DNA of 26,495 nucleotides from Flavobacteriaceae bacterium UBA3179 (GCA_002364245.1 DEXR01000026.1:847-27341), one strand, 5' to 3'. Positions 7,901 through 14,735 are shown, counted from the stretch's first letter. Program-made: numbers and translations. Notes: generated from the letters alone by a model not told the origin.

Positions 7901-9279
7901 AATACAATTAAAATGATAAGCTGTCCAAAGAAGGCCGCATTCATCATCTTTTTGGATGCCTTGGCGGTGACTTCATTTTTGGTCTCTTTGGTAATGGCTT
8001 TATTTTTCCGAAGGTAGGAATAGAGCATAAAGACGGTTCCTTCCACGATAATGACGGCGCCATCGACTATTATTCCGAAGTCAATAGCTCCCAAGCTCAT
8101 TAGGTTGGCCCAGACGTCAAATATGTTCATTAAGATAAAGGCGAACAACAATGATAGCGGGATGGTCGAGGCCACGATCAAGCCGCCTCGCCAATTTCCT
8201 AATAGCAAGACCAAGACGAAGATTACGATCAACCCCCCTTCTAAGAGGTTGCCGGTAACCGTGCCGGTGGTTTCGGAAATCAATTCACTACGGTCTAAAA
8301 AGGGGACAATAGTAACACCTTCGGGCAACGATTGTTGTATTTGTGCCACGCGTTCTTTTACGTTCTCAATTACTTCGTTCGAGTTGGCACCTTTCAGCAT
8401 TAAGATCATCCCGCCAACAGCTTCGCCCTTCCCATTTTTGGTAAGCGCACCATAGCGTACGGCACTGCCAATGGTGACCGTCCCCACATCTTTAACCGTT
8501 ATGGGGATGCCTTTTTGGTTTTTTACGACTATATTTTCAATGTCGCTCACCGTACGCGCCAATCCTTCGCCTCGGATAAAGTTTGCCTGGTGGTTTTTTT
8601 CGATATACGCCCCTCCTGTGTTTTGGTTGTTGTTTTCCAAAGCGGTGTACACATCAGAAATCGTAATCCCGATGGCGCGTAGTTCGTCTGGATCTACGGC
8701 AACTTCGTATTGCTTTTTGTTTCCGCCTACGGCGTTCACTTCAATTACCCCGGGAACCATTGCCATCTGCCTGCGTACAATCCAGTCTTGCATACTTCGC
8801 AATTCGGTGGCGGTGTATTCGTCTTTGTAGGCTTCGTCCACTTCTAGGGTGTATTGGTATATTTCGCCCAATCCAGTGGAAATAGGCCCCATAGACGGTT
8901 CCCCAAACTCATTGGGGATCTGTTCTTGTACTTCGGTTAGCTTTTCGGCTACCAGTTGGCGAGGCAGGTAAATGCCCATATCGTCGTCAAATACAATGGT
9001 GACAACCGACAGCCCAAAGCGGGATACAGAGCGTATTTCAGAAACATTGGGTAGGTTGCTCATCGCCACCTCTACGGGATAGGTAACAAACTGCTCAATA
9101 TCTTCCGTGCCCAGGTTGGGCGATTGGGTAATTACTTGTACCTGATTGTTAGTGATGTCCGGTACCGCATCAATTGGGACTTGCGTCATACTCCAAATAC
9201 CCGCACCAATGAGCGCGAGGGTCATGAGTCCCACTATAAACTTATTATTGATGGAGAAATCAATGATTTTATTGATCAT
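4915..9279 (-). CDS. CzcA-type heavy-metal RND pump fused to a TolC/CzcC-like outer-membrane factor
   Basis: 1454 residues in one open frame. Residues 1-1038 form a complete HME-RND transporter: TM1 near 15-33, two large periplasmic loops, TM bundles at about 340-560 and 870-1030. TM4 carries 'GAIDFGIIVDGAVIIVE' with Asp400, Asp406 and Glu413, equal to the proton/metal residues of CzcA (Zn/Co/Cd/Ni), unlike Cu-specific CusA. At residue 1039 (base 6165) a Met begins a stretch that looks like a full Sec signal peptide ending near 'VPSYGQ'. About 390 residues of outer-membrane factor with two long coiled-coil repeats follow. Such fusions are known in Bacteroidota. The signal-like segment may act as a 13th helix, be cleaved, or mark an internal start. 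It is coupled to CzcB downstream. Confidence 0.93.
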   Translation of the reverse strand: MINKIIDFSINNKFIVGLMTLALIGAGIWSMTQVPIDAVPDITNNQVQVITQSPNLGTEDIEQFVTYPVEVAMSNLPNVSEIRSVSRFGLSVVTIVFDDDMGIYLPRQLVAEKLTEVQEQIPNEFGEPSMGPISTGLGEIYQYTLEVDEAYKDEYTATELRSMQDWIVRRQMAMVPGVIEVNAVGGNKKQYEVAVDPDELRAIGITISDVYTALENNNQNTGGAYIEKNHQANFIRGEGLARTVSDIENIVVKNQKGIPITVKDVGTVTIGSAVRYGALTKNGKGEAVGGMILMLKGANSNEVIENVKERVAQIQQSLPEGVTIVPFLDRSELISETTGTVTGNLLEGGLIVIFVLVLLLGNWRGGLIVASTIPLSLLFAFILMNIFDVWANLMSLGAIDFGIIVDGAVIIVEGTVFMLYSYLRKNKAITKETKNEVTAKASKKMMNAAFFGQLIILIVFLPILALEGVEGKMFKPMALTFIFAMIGAMILCLTYVPMVSSLFLKVSKSEKRSYGDKFVAWIESKYQPLLNTSLKKGKLIIGVAIGFFALAIFTFTQMGGEFIPQLDEGDIAFHAILKPGSSLSESIETTTKVERIVKAQFPEATDVISRIGVADVPTDPMPMDIADVFVILKPTDEWTSADSKEELVNKIKEAVSVVPGVNFEFTQPIEMRFNELLTGVREDVAIKLFGEDLDILASKAEEIGTLIGDIPGVADMKVEATDGLPQITIDYNRNKLAQYGLDIHTLNNTVQAAFAGGTAGVIFEGERRFDLVVRLKAQNRTNISDIENLYVNIPNGSQIPLRELAKISYEPGPMQISRDNTNRRTYVGINIRDRDVKSVVKDIQDKLDAEFELPPGYFIRYGGAFENLERASSKLQTVVPIALILIFILIYFALQSFPQTVMIYLAIPMATIGGIFALWLRDMPFSISAGVGFIVLFGVAVLNGLVMVSGLNELKEEGVTNLKDRIIQGTKRRIRPIMLTAFTDILGFLPMAISASAGAEVQRPLATVVIGGLVTSTLLTLFILPICYQWIEKRKERKMIKKPILATTLLIVGLLGSSAFVPSYGQEISETETNPTTDLLPITLEKAVETAQENYPLLKQKQLEIERESAMKGAAYDFGKTTVFTSGEEINDERGVYTTVGIGQQGIDLLGIGAKNKQRQQHIALAETALELSELQVAQAVKEAWSKAFQEKRKYQLYKELDSIYTRFTEAVSLNYEVEAISKLEYASAKNQALQITNKKQQAFSDYQIALQQLNLWLVSDTFYTVPDTFEAGELGMQQLSATIEQHPELQLSEQQIKTAEADYNAARANLLPTFNLQGGLQKVNGSTGFYRYQAGISVPLFSGTERSKAKAAKIETEIAKNQAAFNKQQIEATYQQAVQTFQKWEASWQFYKEEALPLAKEQRKGALLAYKEGAVDYAAFTQLMRDAIQTEMDALDALHNYLQSVFQLHYFNN

Positions 9280-9401
9280 AGGTATGAAATTAATACAACT
9301 ACGGCTGTTGAGGCCCTTACTAAAATGGACTACAAAGCGTTGTTATGAATAGATAAATAGATTGATGGCCCGTACGGGGTACGTGCATTATTGAGGAAGG
9401 A

Positions 9402-9444
9402 GTATCTTATTGAGCTACAACACGGAGGTTGTATGATGAGATAC
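9402..9444. promoter_or_regulatory. Leader hairpin upstream of the czcA-like gene
   Basis: Outer arms 9402-9410 and 9436-9444 (GTATCTTAT/ATGAGATAC, one G-T pair), inner arms 9416-9421 and 9428-9433 (TACAAC/GTTGTA), loop ACGGAG. It lies between the small exported protein gene and the pump gene on their shared strand. Its last four bases are also the first arm of the next palindrome (9441-9460), so the two folds exclude each other. No U-tract follows, so it is not a simple terminator. The rest of the gap, 9280-9401, shows only the short palindrome CCCGTACGGG at 9369-9378. Confidence 0.4.
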
Positions 9445-9460
9445 CTGCCTACGCAGGTAT
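9441..9460. repeat. Short palindromic element overlapping the stop codon of the DUF6660 gene
   Basis: ATACCTGC-CTAC-GCAGGTAT is a perfect 8-bp inverted repeat with a 4-nt loop. The core CCTGCCTACGCAGG resembles the 'CCTGCCTTCGCAGG' hairpin that I recall being dispersed through flavobacterial genomes. The TAG stop and last three codons of the small exported protein lie inside it, so its C-terminal 'RIPA' is partly repeat-encoded. Confidence 0.65.
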
Positions 9461-9766
9461 TCTTGGAGGTTGGAATAGGGTATGGGGAATGTCTTCTCCC
9501 AAACTGTCAAAGTGTAAAAAAATATGGTCTGAGATTGCTAGGTCGATGGGCTCAAAAGCCGTGGTACCGATATCCAGCGTATGTACATGGCAACAGTGAC
9601 ATTGACAAAAAGGGGTGCAATCGTCACTATCTTGGTGTTCGTGGTCTATGTCTTGGGTACTGACCATCTCAGTTTGTGTGTCGTCTTGGGTAGGTGCCGT
9701 ATCACTACAGGGCACTATATTGAGCCCCAAAAAGTAGATAGATAATATGACTGCCAAAACTTTCAC
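9449..9766 (-). CDS. Small Cys/His-rich exported protein, DUF6660-like
   Basis: 105 residues. A hydrophobic N terminus 'MKVLAVILSIYFLGLNIVPC' looks like a signal peptide, possibly lipidated at Cys20. After an acidic linker comes a dense cluster with His42, His44, Cys50, Cys54, Cys56, His57, Cys58, Cys59, His60 and His62, well suited to bind metal. The C-terminal part 'HFDSLGEDIPHTLFQPPR' is the conserved tail I associate with DUF6660 proteins. These commonly sit directly upstream of Czc-type efflux genes in Flavobacteriia, as here. A periplasmic metal chaperone or buffer feeding the RND pump is a reasonable inference, not shown. The start codon is GTG at 9764-9766; the next in-frame ATG would remove the signal sequence. 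Confidence 0.82.
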   Translation of the reverse strand: MKVLAVILSIYFLGLNIVPCSDTAPTQDDTQTEMVSTQDIDHEHQDSDDCTPFCQCHCCHVHTLDIGTTAFEPIDLAISDHIFLHFDSLGEDIPHTLFQPPRIPA

Positions 9767-9770
9767 GATA

Positions 9771-9778
9771 CAAATATA
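9771..9778 (-). promoter_or_regulatory. Candidate -7 promoter element of the metal-efflux operon
   Basis: The minus strand reads TATATTTG, a perfect TAnnTTTG, with TATC and then the GTG start codon immediately after it. Transcription would begin at or within a few bases of the start codon, giving a leaderless or nearly leaderless mRNA. TTGC-rich sequence lies upstream but no -33 box at standard spacing is clear. Confidence 0.45.
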
Positions 9779-9870
9779 GGGAAATATGGGTGCAATTGGG
9801 TTGCAAAATGTAGGATTGATTATACTGCTTATTTAAACCCCCTATAAAATGTATTGGATAGAAATAGACA

Positions 9871-10488
9871 CTATCGATATTCATACTCCAGTTTATTTTT
9901 AATTTCCAGCAATGCTTTTTGCTTGTTGGGATGCTTAGCTAACATGGTGTCTAAAAGAGTTTTGGCGGTATGACAGTTTTTAAACTCTTGCTCACATTGT
10001 AAACTATAGGCATTTACCAATCTATAATTAACGCTATAGTCATTAGGAAATAAAGCTTTAGCATCCTTATAATTAAATATGGCATTATGCCATCTCCCTT
10101 TTTTAAACCATTCGTCTCCTTTTTCTATAAAGAATAAATATTTTGTTTCTTTTTTCTTAAAGATTGCTATTTCTTGTGTTTCGTTTGAGGTCGTGATATT
10201 TTGTGTCAATTTAAAACCTACATAAGAAAATAGACCTACCACAATTACTAGTATACCAATAAACAACAGGGTTTCTTTTTTTCTTTCTTTGATTAATTTT
10301 TTTCGAATGCTTTCAAGTTGTTCCGGAGTGGCTTTTTTAAAGTCTATTTTTCCATCTGCGGCCTTTAAGTATTCTTGTTTTAAACTAAGAAAGGTTTTTT
10401 CTTTATGAAAGAACCTTTTCGATCTGAGCAATTTTTTATTATTGCTCAAACTATTGATCATTCCTTGTATACTTCCTCCTCCGAACAT
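9871..10488 (-). CDS. Conserved membrane-anchored protein with a C-terminal TPR-like region
   Basis: 205 residues of unknown function. The N-terminal third ('MFGGGSIQGMINSLSNNKKLL', then 'KATPEQLESIRKKLIKERKK') is a Lys-rich soluble segment that I associate with a Bacteroidota-specific family. One membrane helix follows at about 74-94 ('LLFIGILVIVVGLFSYVGF'). The C-terminal 90 residues hold a helix-turn-helix pattern 'GDEWFKKGRWHNAIFNYKDAKALFPND', a good TPR motif, followed by a second, weaker helical pair. It may scaffold other proteins at the membrane. The gene lies 79 bp from the two-TM gene upstream on the same strand, but nothing in the context names a partner. Confidence 0.75.
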   Translation of the reverse strand: MFGGGSIQGMINSLSNNKKLLRSKRFFHKEKTFLSLKQEYLKAADGKIDFKKATPEQLESIRKKLIKERKKETLLFIGILVIVVGLFSYVGFKLTQNITTSNETQEIAIFKKKETKYLFFIEKGDEWFKKGRWHNAIFNYKDAKALFPNDYSVNYRLVNAYSLQCEQEFKNCHTAKTLLDTMLAKHPNKQKALLEIKNKLEYEYR

Positions 10489-10567
10489 GCTTTTATGATA
10501 GCTTTAAAAATAACGCTTTACAATATATAGAAATCAATGAATAGATAGGGAATCGTACTGTCTTTTT

Positions 10568-11098
10568 TTAATCAAAGTCTGGACTATACACTTCATAGCG
10601 TAAGGGCAAATGATTTGTGAGAAAGTTAATTGCTTGTTTACTGGCTTTATCACTTTTCAAGCCTATTACTTTATCTTTTAATGTGTGTTTCTCATTTAAT
10701 AAGTAAATATCAAAGGTATTAAAAGACTCAGAGAACTCAGGATTAGCAGCACTAATAAAGCCAAGTTTTTGGTTTCTTTTAAATTTTAAAACGGTTAGTA
10801 TAGGCCTATCCAATAAAGTAATAGGTTCTTTAATTAATAACTTTCCCCATGAAAAATACCCTAGGTGGGTACCGGTTTTATCATGTACAAACCCTTTTTT
10901 TATAATAATAGTAGTAAGTGCTATAAAAACCCAGACGATAAGCCCTATACCTGCTATAATACTAATAGGCACTGGTGAGGAAATAATTATACCAATTAAT
11001 AGAACAAATCCTAACAGTGCAAAAATATAGATGTGTATTTTTTGATGTCCACTAAAGACATAGTCTAAAATTAATTGGTTTTTTTCTTTTGTTTGCAT
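10568..11098 (-). CDS. Two-TM membrane protein of unknown function
   Basis: 176 residues. A short soluble N terminus is followed by two adjacent membrane helices at about 22-42 and 44-66 ('IFALLGFVLLIGIIISS' and 'IIAGIGLIVWVFIALTTIII'), then a soluble C-terminal domain of about 110 residues rich in beta-strand-like sequence ('LLDRPILTVLKFKRNQKLGFISA'). The layout resembles small bacterial proteins with a PH-like domain behind a helical hairpin, but no motif confirms that. It is upstream of and on the same strand as the TPR-like gene. ATG start at 11098. Confidence 0.65.
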   Translation of the reverse strand: MQTKEKNQLILDYVFSGHQKIHIYIFALLGFVLLIGIIISSPVPISIIAGIGLIVWVFIALTTIIIKKGFVHDKTGTHLGYFSWGKLLIKEPITLLDRPILTVLKFKRNQKLGFISAANPEFSESFNTFDIYLLNEKHTLKDKVIGLKSDKASKQAINFLTNHLPLRYEVYSPDFD

Positions 11099-11165
11099 AT
11101 ATAATTCAAGCTTTACAATTTATTTATACAAATTAACAAAAACGACTAACTATACATTCTCATTA

Positions 11166-11318
11166 CTATCCACAATACTTTTCTCTCAACAACGTAGCTT
11201 CGCGGTCCGAGGAATAACCGTGTAGCAATAACCCTTCGGTACAGTTAATACGCTTTTCCACTATTTGTTTAATAACGTAGTCTTTATATGCATCGGTGTT
11301 TTTAAAATGCTTGGTCAT
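11166..11318 (-). CDS. Candidate 50-residue small protein
   Basis: An ATG-to-TAG frame of 50 codons begins 10 bp after the stop of the exported-protein gene on the same strand. The product starts 'MTKHFKNTDAYKDYVIKQIV' and ends 'ATLLREKYCG', a mixed charged and hydrophobic composition with no signal peptide or membrane helix. It may be a genuine small cytosolic protein co-transcribed with the upstream gene, or a decayed fragment. I do not recognise the family. Confidence 0.4.
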   Translation of the reverse strand: MTKHFKNTDAYKDYVIKQIVEKRINCTEGLLLHGYSSDREATLLREKYCG

Positions 11319-11328
11319 AAGTTGTTTA

Positions 11329-12117
11329 TCAGTTAGTATTATCTCGATTCATTAAATAAGTATAACATTGGTCTTCTTTGATTTCAAAAGTTCCACGCCA
11401 ATCCATTGAACCGTGTGCGGCCGCTTTAAATTCATAAACACCTGGTTTAAATTGCAATGTTAATCCGCCATCTGCAAAACATTCCCCACTTTTAATTTCT
11501 TTGCTTAATTGGCCAACCTTGACTCGGTCAATCCAGACTTCAATTGTTTTTGCTTTACGGTGATCAGACCAAAATGTTATAAATCCGGGTTTTTGAGGTT
11601 CATCTGTCAAATTTGGGCCATTTAAATCATAAACAAAGTAAACTTCTGCTATGTCAGTTCCACGATTTGGTAATAGCCAATTTATTACGGCTTTTGCATC
11701 TTTTATCGGCGTCATTGTATCGAATTCTATAGAATGTCCGTAATAGTTGTTGATTACTACTTCCTTAATTCTGCCGTCACTTACAAAAGCCTTTGCATCA
11801 GAGCAATAATTGAAATTATCAGTTATTTTAACCAAATGCCATCCATCCACAATTTGAGGAAAATCAGTTCTGCCGTTGTATTGATTTCTCACTATTTCAA
11901 GTTGGGCTTCCGTTTTACTGATCGCTCTTGTCTTTCGTTTTTCATCTTCCCAAGCGTTTGTAAAATCAATCATAGCATTCGCTACGTTGTTCAGACCGTA
12001 ATTATTGATTTGAAAATTGTTTTGTTGGTAAGCTGTTTGATTTACCTGAATGTAATTTTGTCCAAAACAAAGAGCCGAAGCAAAAATTAGAATTGTTGTG
12101 AAGTAAGTTTTAATCAT
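11329..12117 (-). CDS. Exported protein of unknown function
   Basis: 262 residues from ATG 12117, beginning 'MIKTYFTTILIFASALCFGQ', a clear Sec signal peptide with cleavage expected after the 'FGQ' typical of Flavobacteriia. A TTG six codons upstream would lengthen the frame but weaken the signal peptide. The mature part is Asn/Gln-rich at first, then has 'GWHLVKITDNFNYCSDAKAFV' and a C-terminal beta-rich region with two Cys ('SGECFADGGLTLQFKPGVYEF' and 'EDQCYTYL') that could form a disulphide. 'KPGVYEFKAAAHG' suggests an immunoglobulin-like or lipocalin-like sandwich, but no family is recognised. A large palindromic element precedes it. Confidence 0.72.
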   Translation of the reverse strand: MIKTYFTTILIFASALCFGQNYIQVNQTAYQQNNFQINNYGLNNVANAMIDFTNAWEDEKRKTRAISKTEAQLEIVRNQYNGRTDFPQIVDGWHLVKITDNFNYCSDAKAFVSDGRIKEVVINNYYGHSIEFDTMTPIKDAKAVINWLLPNRGTDIAEVYFVYDLNGPNLTDEPQKPGFITFWSDHRKAKTIEVWIDRVKVGQLSKEIKSGECFADGGLTLQFKPGVYEFKAAAHGSMDWRGTFEIKEDQCYTYLMNRDNTN

Positions 12118-12141
12118 TTCGATAATTTTTTTCAAATGAGT

Positions 12142-12271
12142 GCTAACGGTCTAGTATAAGAATAGTAGCGGATTTACACACACTAACTTTTCTGTTAAAC
12201 ATAGACATTTTTTATATTTACTTACTTTGGATTTATTGATTAAACCGCTATTATTTTTATACATTGTTGGC
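12142..12271. repeat. attC-like palindromic element between two exported-protein genes
   Basis: Left arm 12142-12176 begins GCTAAC and contains TATAAGAATAGTAGCGG. The complement of the right arm, 12240-12271, begins GCCAAC and contains TATAAAAATAATAGCGG. The arms match at about 18 of 21 positions in the core and at the GCYAAC ends, around a 63-bp AT-rich centre. Ends of GCYAAC...GTTRGC resemble integron attC or the gene-flanking repeats of Flavobacteriia. The element fills almost the whole gap between the two genes. Confidence 0.6.
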
Positions 12272-12279
12272 GGTAGTTT

Positions 12280-13161
12280 TTACTTCAATTTTACAGGTTC
12301 AATTTTATACCCTAAATCTATTAATTGGTTGATTAGTCCACAGTCATACCAATAATGGCTAAACCCAACTGCAATAAAGCAATTATTGGATTCAATCAAT
12401 GGTATTATTGTTTTCATCCACCTTGCATTTCTATCCATTAACATCAATGAATTTGTGCAAGGTTTATTTAATTTTAAATCTATGTTTAAACTTGCAAACC
12501 AAGTTGTCTCTTGACAACTATTGGTATCTTTAGTTCTTATTCTATTAATTGCATAAGAAAGTCTTCTTTTATGGGTTCTTCTTGGCATTCCCTCTACATC
12601 TTCATTTATCCATTTAATCTGATCTGCTGTAGATTCTAAACCGATCACCTTTAAATTATAATCTTCAGCTTTAGATTTTATATAATCATCAAGCGAAAAC
12701 GATGTATCTCCTTCAGCCCTTTCTACACATATATGTTGTTTGTGATATCTGTTAAGAAAAGTGTACATCTCTGTAGGTGTCATTTTGGTATAGTCAGTAT
12801 CGCTATTTTCCAAAAGATTTTTGATAAAGGAATAGTCTTTTTTTTTCAAATACTTTTTCCATTTGGTCGTGGTTGTCCTTTTAGCCACAATATCAGGATA
12901 CATTTGCCCAGGAATACCCACGCTTTCAAATATTGCAATTTCACTAGATTTAAGTGCATTATTAGCCACTGTTAAAGAGTCGAAAAAAGACTTCCCTAAG
13001 GCGTGGTGTGTTCCAAACAAGTAACTTACTTTATCCGAATTTTCTTTGGTTACTTTAAAGAGAAGCGTTTCATTATTTTCAAATACATCTCTATTTTGAC
13101 CAAAAAGTAAAGTTGAAGTCAATACAAAAATTAACAGAGTAGTGATGGGTTGTATTTTCAT
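12280..13161 (-). CDS. Exported TraB/GumN-family protein
   Basis: 293 residues with signal peptide 'MKIQPITTLLIFVLTSTLLFGQ'. The TraB/GumN (Tiki/PrgY-like) pattern is present: 'VSYLFGTHHALG' near the N terminus supplies the first conserved GxxH, 'VIGLES' follows mid-protein, then 'MDRNARWMKTIIPLI', and the C-terminal 'FIAVGFSHYWYDCGLINQLIDLGY' supplies the second GxxH and the closing helix. Related eukaryotic Tiki proteins are metal-dependent proteases and the bacterial members are suspected hydrolases of the same fold; activity here is inference. The export signal places it in the periplasm or outside. It is bounded by palindromic elements on both sides, as if it were a cassette. Confidence 0.85.
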   Translation of the reverse strand: MKIQPITTLLIFVLTSTLLFGQNRDVFENNETLLFKVTKENSDKVSYLFGTHHALGKSFFDSLTVANNALKSSEIAIFESVGIPGQMYPDIVAKRTTTTKWKKYLKKKDYSFIKNLLENSDTDYTKMTPTEMYTFLNRYHKQHICVERAEGDTSFSLDDYIKSKAEDYNLKVIGLESTADQIKWINEDVEGMPRRTHKRRLSYAINRIRTKDTNSCQETTWFASLNIDLKLNKPCTNSLMLMDRNARWMKTIIPLIESNNCFIAVGFSHYWYDCGLINQLIDLGYKIEPVKLK

Positions 13162-13175
13162 TTTTTTAAATTAGC

Positions 13176-13206
13176 GCCAACATGCGTATAAACGCAATTG
13201 TATTTA
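13176..13206. repeat. Single arm of an attC-like palindromic element
   Basis: GCCAACATGCGTATAAACGC and the following ATTGTATTTA match the GCCAACAATGTATAAA...GTTTA arm of the 12142-12271 element. The arm lies 14 bp upstream of the TraB/GumN gene. No matching second arm is seen before the DUF6266 gene, so the element looks truncated. Confidence 0.45.
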
Positions 13207-13236
13207 TATTTTTATAACAGGGGAGGTAACTTCATC

Positions 13237-13244
13237 CAAATATA
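13237..13244 (-). promoter_or_regulatory. Candidate -7 promoter element of the TraB/GumN gene
   Basis: The minus strand reads TATATTTG (perfect TAnnTTTG), just after the near-repeat AATATTTG. A start near 13231 would give a leader of about 70 nt that includes the attC-like arm. Confidence 0.35.
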
Positions 13245-13262
13245 CCCAAATATTTTAATTCC

Positions 13263-13904
13263 CTACCCATTCACTTCCCCAACATAACAACTTGTCGCTG
13301 CCGTAGGGTGCGCTGCTTGGTCGGTAAAGGTCGCCCAGAGCTGTAGGTTTTGTAGGGTAAAACCAGCGGGTATCGTAAGTTGTACGCTGGTGTCTTGGCG
13401 TTCGGCACAGGCTTTAAAAAAATAAAAGGTATGTAACGCTGGGGCGTATGTGGCTACGGTGAGCAAATCGTTTGGGGCGGCGAGGGTTTGCTCGCTGTTA
13501 TCTTCCCAGGTGAGTTGTAAACCATCATTGGGTAACGGTGTAAGTGTGATGCCCAATACCCCAGGTAACGTGCCTTTGCTTATGAGTACTTTGGGGTAGT
13601 TCATGTAATACAGCCCGTCTTCTTCTTGTAGGGTTGCGTGTTTTCTATGGTAGGACATCGCACTGCCATAGGCCGCTTTGCCATCATCGGGTATAAAATA
13701 GGCGTTGATAAACGAGCGGTACTTCGATAAAAAGGTGCTTACCAATCCAAAGTTACTTTGGTTGCTCAGTTGTGCTTGGCTACGTGGTTTATTAGAAAGT
13801 TGCGGTGCCGAGCGTATAATGTTCTTGTTTCGCCAAGTAGCGCCCACGACCGGCCCTACTTTCCCAGAGAAGCCTCCCATGAGGCCATTTTGTAGTGTTC
13901 CCAT
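13263..13904 (-). CDS. DUF6266-family protein
   Basis: 213 residues. The N terminus 'MGTLQNGLMGGFSGKVGPVV' followed by 'GATWRNKNIIRS' and 'SNKPRSQAQLSNQSNFGLV' is the hallmark of DUF6266, a Bacteroidota family of unknown function. The C-terminal half has the fibronectin-like strand pattern often seen in it ('LQLTWEDNSEQTLAAPNDLLTVATY' region and 'VQLTIPAG'). No signal peptide is seen. Base composition is visibly more GC-rich than the AT-rich genes to its left. It stands between a truncated palindromic element and a long gene-free stretch, so it is probably its own transcription unit. Confidence 0.85.
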   Translation of the reverse strand: MGTLQNGLMGGFSGKVGPVVGATWRNKNIIRSAPQLSNKPRSQAQLSNQSNFGLVSTFLSKYRSFINAYFIPDDGKAAYGSAMSYHRKHATLQEEDGLYYMNYPKVLISKGTLPGVLGITLTPLPNDGLQLTWEDNSEQTLAAPNDLLTVATYAPALHTFYFFKACAERQDTSVQLTIPAGFTLQNLQLWATFTDQAAHPTAATSCYVGEVNG

Positions 13905-14011
13905 ACGGTTAAGTTAGTTAGATTATATAAAGGGGAACGGCTAATATAATAGGTATAGGCCTAATTTGCAAATGGGTAGGGTGATTTTTGCTATTTAAGC
14001 TACCTGATAAA

Positions 14012-14213
14012 GTTATTACTTTTTTCCATTGATGAAAAAAGTAACCAAAAAAATCTAGGCTTACGAAACGGTATCTAAATTCATCATTCAGTGCCTAAAT
14101 TTTAGGAACTCGCTTTGTTATTTTTGCTTGGGTGAACGCTTAGGAATGCTCAAACAGCCTAAAATTCTTAACGGCACACTCATTTCAAATTTTACGATAC
14201 CGTTTCGATAGGC
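14012..14213. repeat. Large dispersed-type palindromic repeat in the gene-free region
   Basis: It starts with a perfect 11-bp hairpin (TTACTTTTTTC at 14016-14026 with GAAAAAAGTAA at 14034-14044, loop CATTGAT). A second, larger structure then pairs CGAAACGGTATC (14064-14075) with GATACCGTTTCG (14196-14207), and inside it AATTTTAGG (14098-14106) with CCTAAAATT (14158-14166). The 'GATGAAAAAAGTAACCAAAA' start and the 'ACTCGCTTTG...CTCAAACAG' core are familiar as a repeat scattered through Bacteroidota genomes. The flanks 13905-14011 and 14214-14377 show no gene. Confidence 0.7.
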
Positions 14214-14377
14214 CAAAATCGGAAATTTTAAAACAAGAATTTATCTATTGGTAAGTAGGCAAGGCTTACCTAGCATTGGATTTGGAAAAAATGAACAGAT
14301 ATCTAATTAAGCTTAAAATAATATTTCCCCCAGTTTTCACACAAACCACAACCAAGTTTCCTTTGGGTTTTGTCCCA

Positions 14378-14470
14378 GTTTTCTTCGAGTGTTCTTCGAC
14401 TTTTGTTCGACATGAGCCCCCATTTTACGTATAAAAGTCGAAGGAAACTAGGGGTAAAGTCGAAGAAAAC
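14378..14470. repeat. Nested CTTCGAC inverted repeat
   Basis: GTTTTCTTCGA (14378-14388) pairs with TCGAAGAAAAC (14460-14470), and TTCGACTTTT (14395-14404) with AAAAGTCGAA (14433-14442); both arm pairs are perfect. The motif TCGAAG is shared with the GCGAAGTCGAAG repeats found inside two kinase genes downstream. It may be a dispersed repeat or a structured leader. The rest of the gap to 14735 holds no gene I can support. Confidence 0.55.
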
Positions 14471-14735
14471 CACTAGATAACCCGGTTTTTAATATCGGTT
14501 CGTATGGAGGATATTAAATTTTCCTTTTATGTATTTCTTCACTTTTTTTATTTGGGTATAGGCTACAGATTCAGCTAAAAATAGGGAAGGGGAAGGAGCG
14601 GAATAGGACAAGTGCATTGGTTTGCTTCGGTAAGCATTTTGCCCCCTTCGGAAAGATTTAAAACGCCTTAGTCCTAAACCGTTCTATTTTTCTGCGGCTA
14701 TTTAGTAGCTTCACCTAACGTGTCATGCAAGTCAA

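Noticed and set aside
9369..9378. Palindrome CCCGTACGGG as an operator of the pump gene
   Set aside because: Ten bases only and no second site or known motif; not enough to claim an operator.
12142..13206. A functional integron
   Set aside because: No integrase gene or promoter is visible and the element ends only partly fit the attC consensus, so only an attC-like label is used.
14504..14578. 24-codon frame starting MEDIKFSFYV in the gene-free region
   Set aside because: Very short, no neighbouring support and no recognisable family; likely chance.
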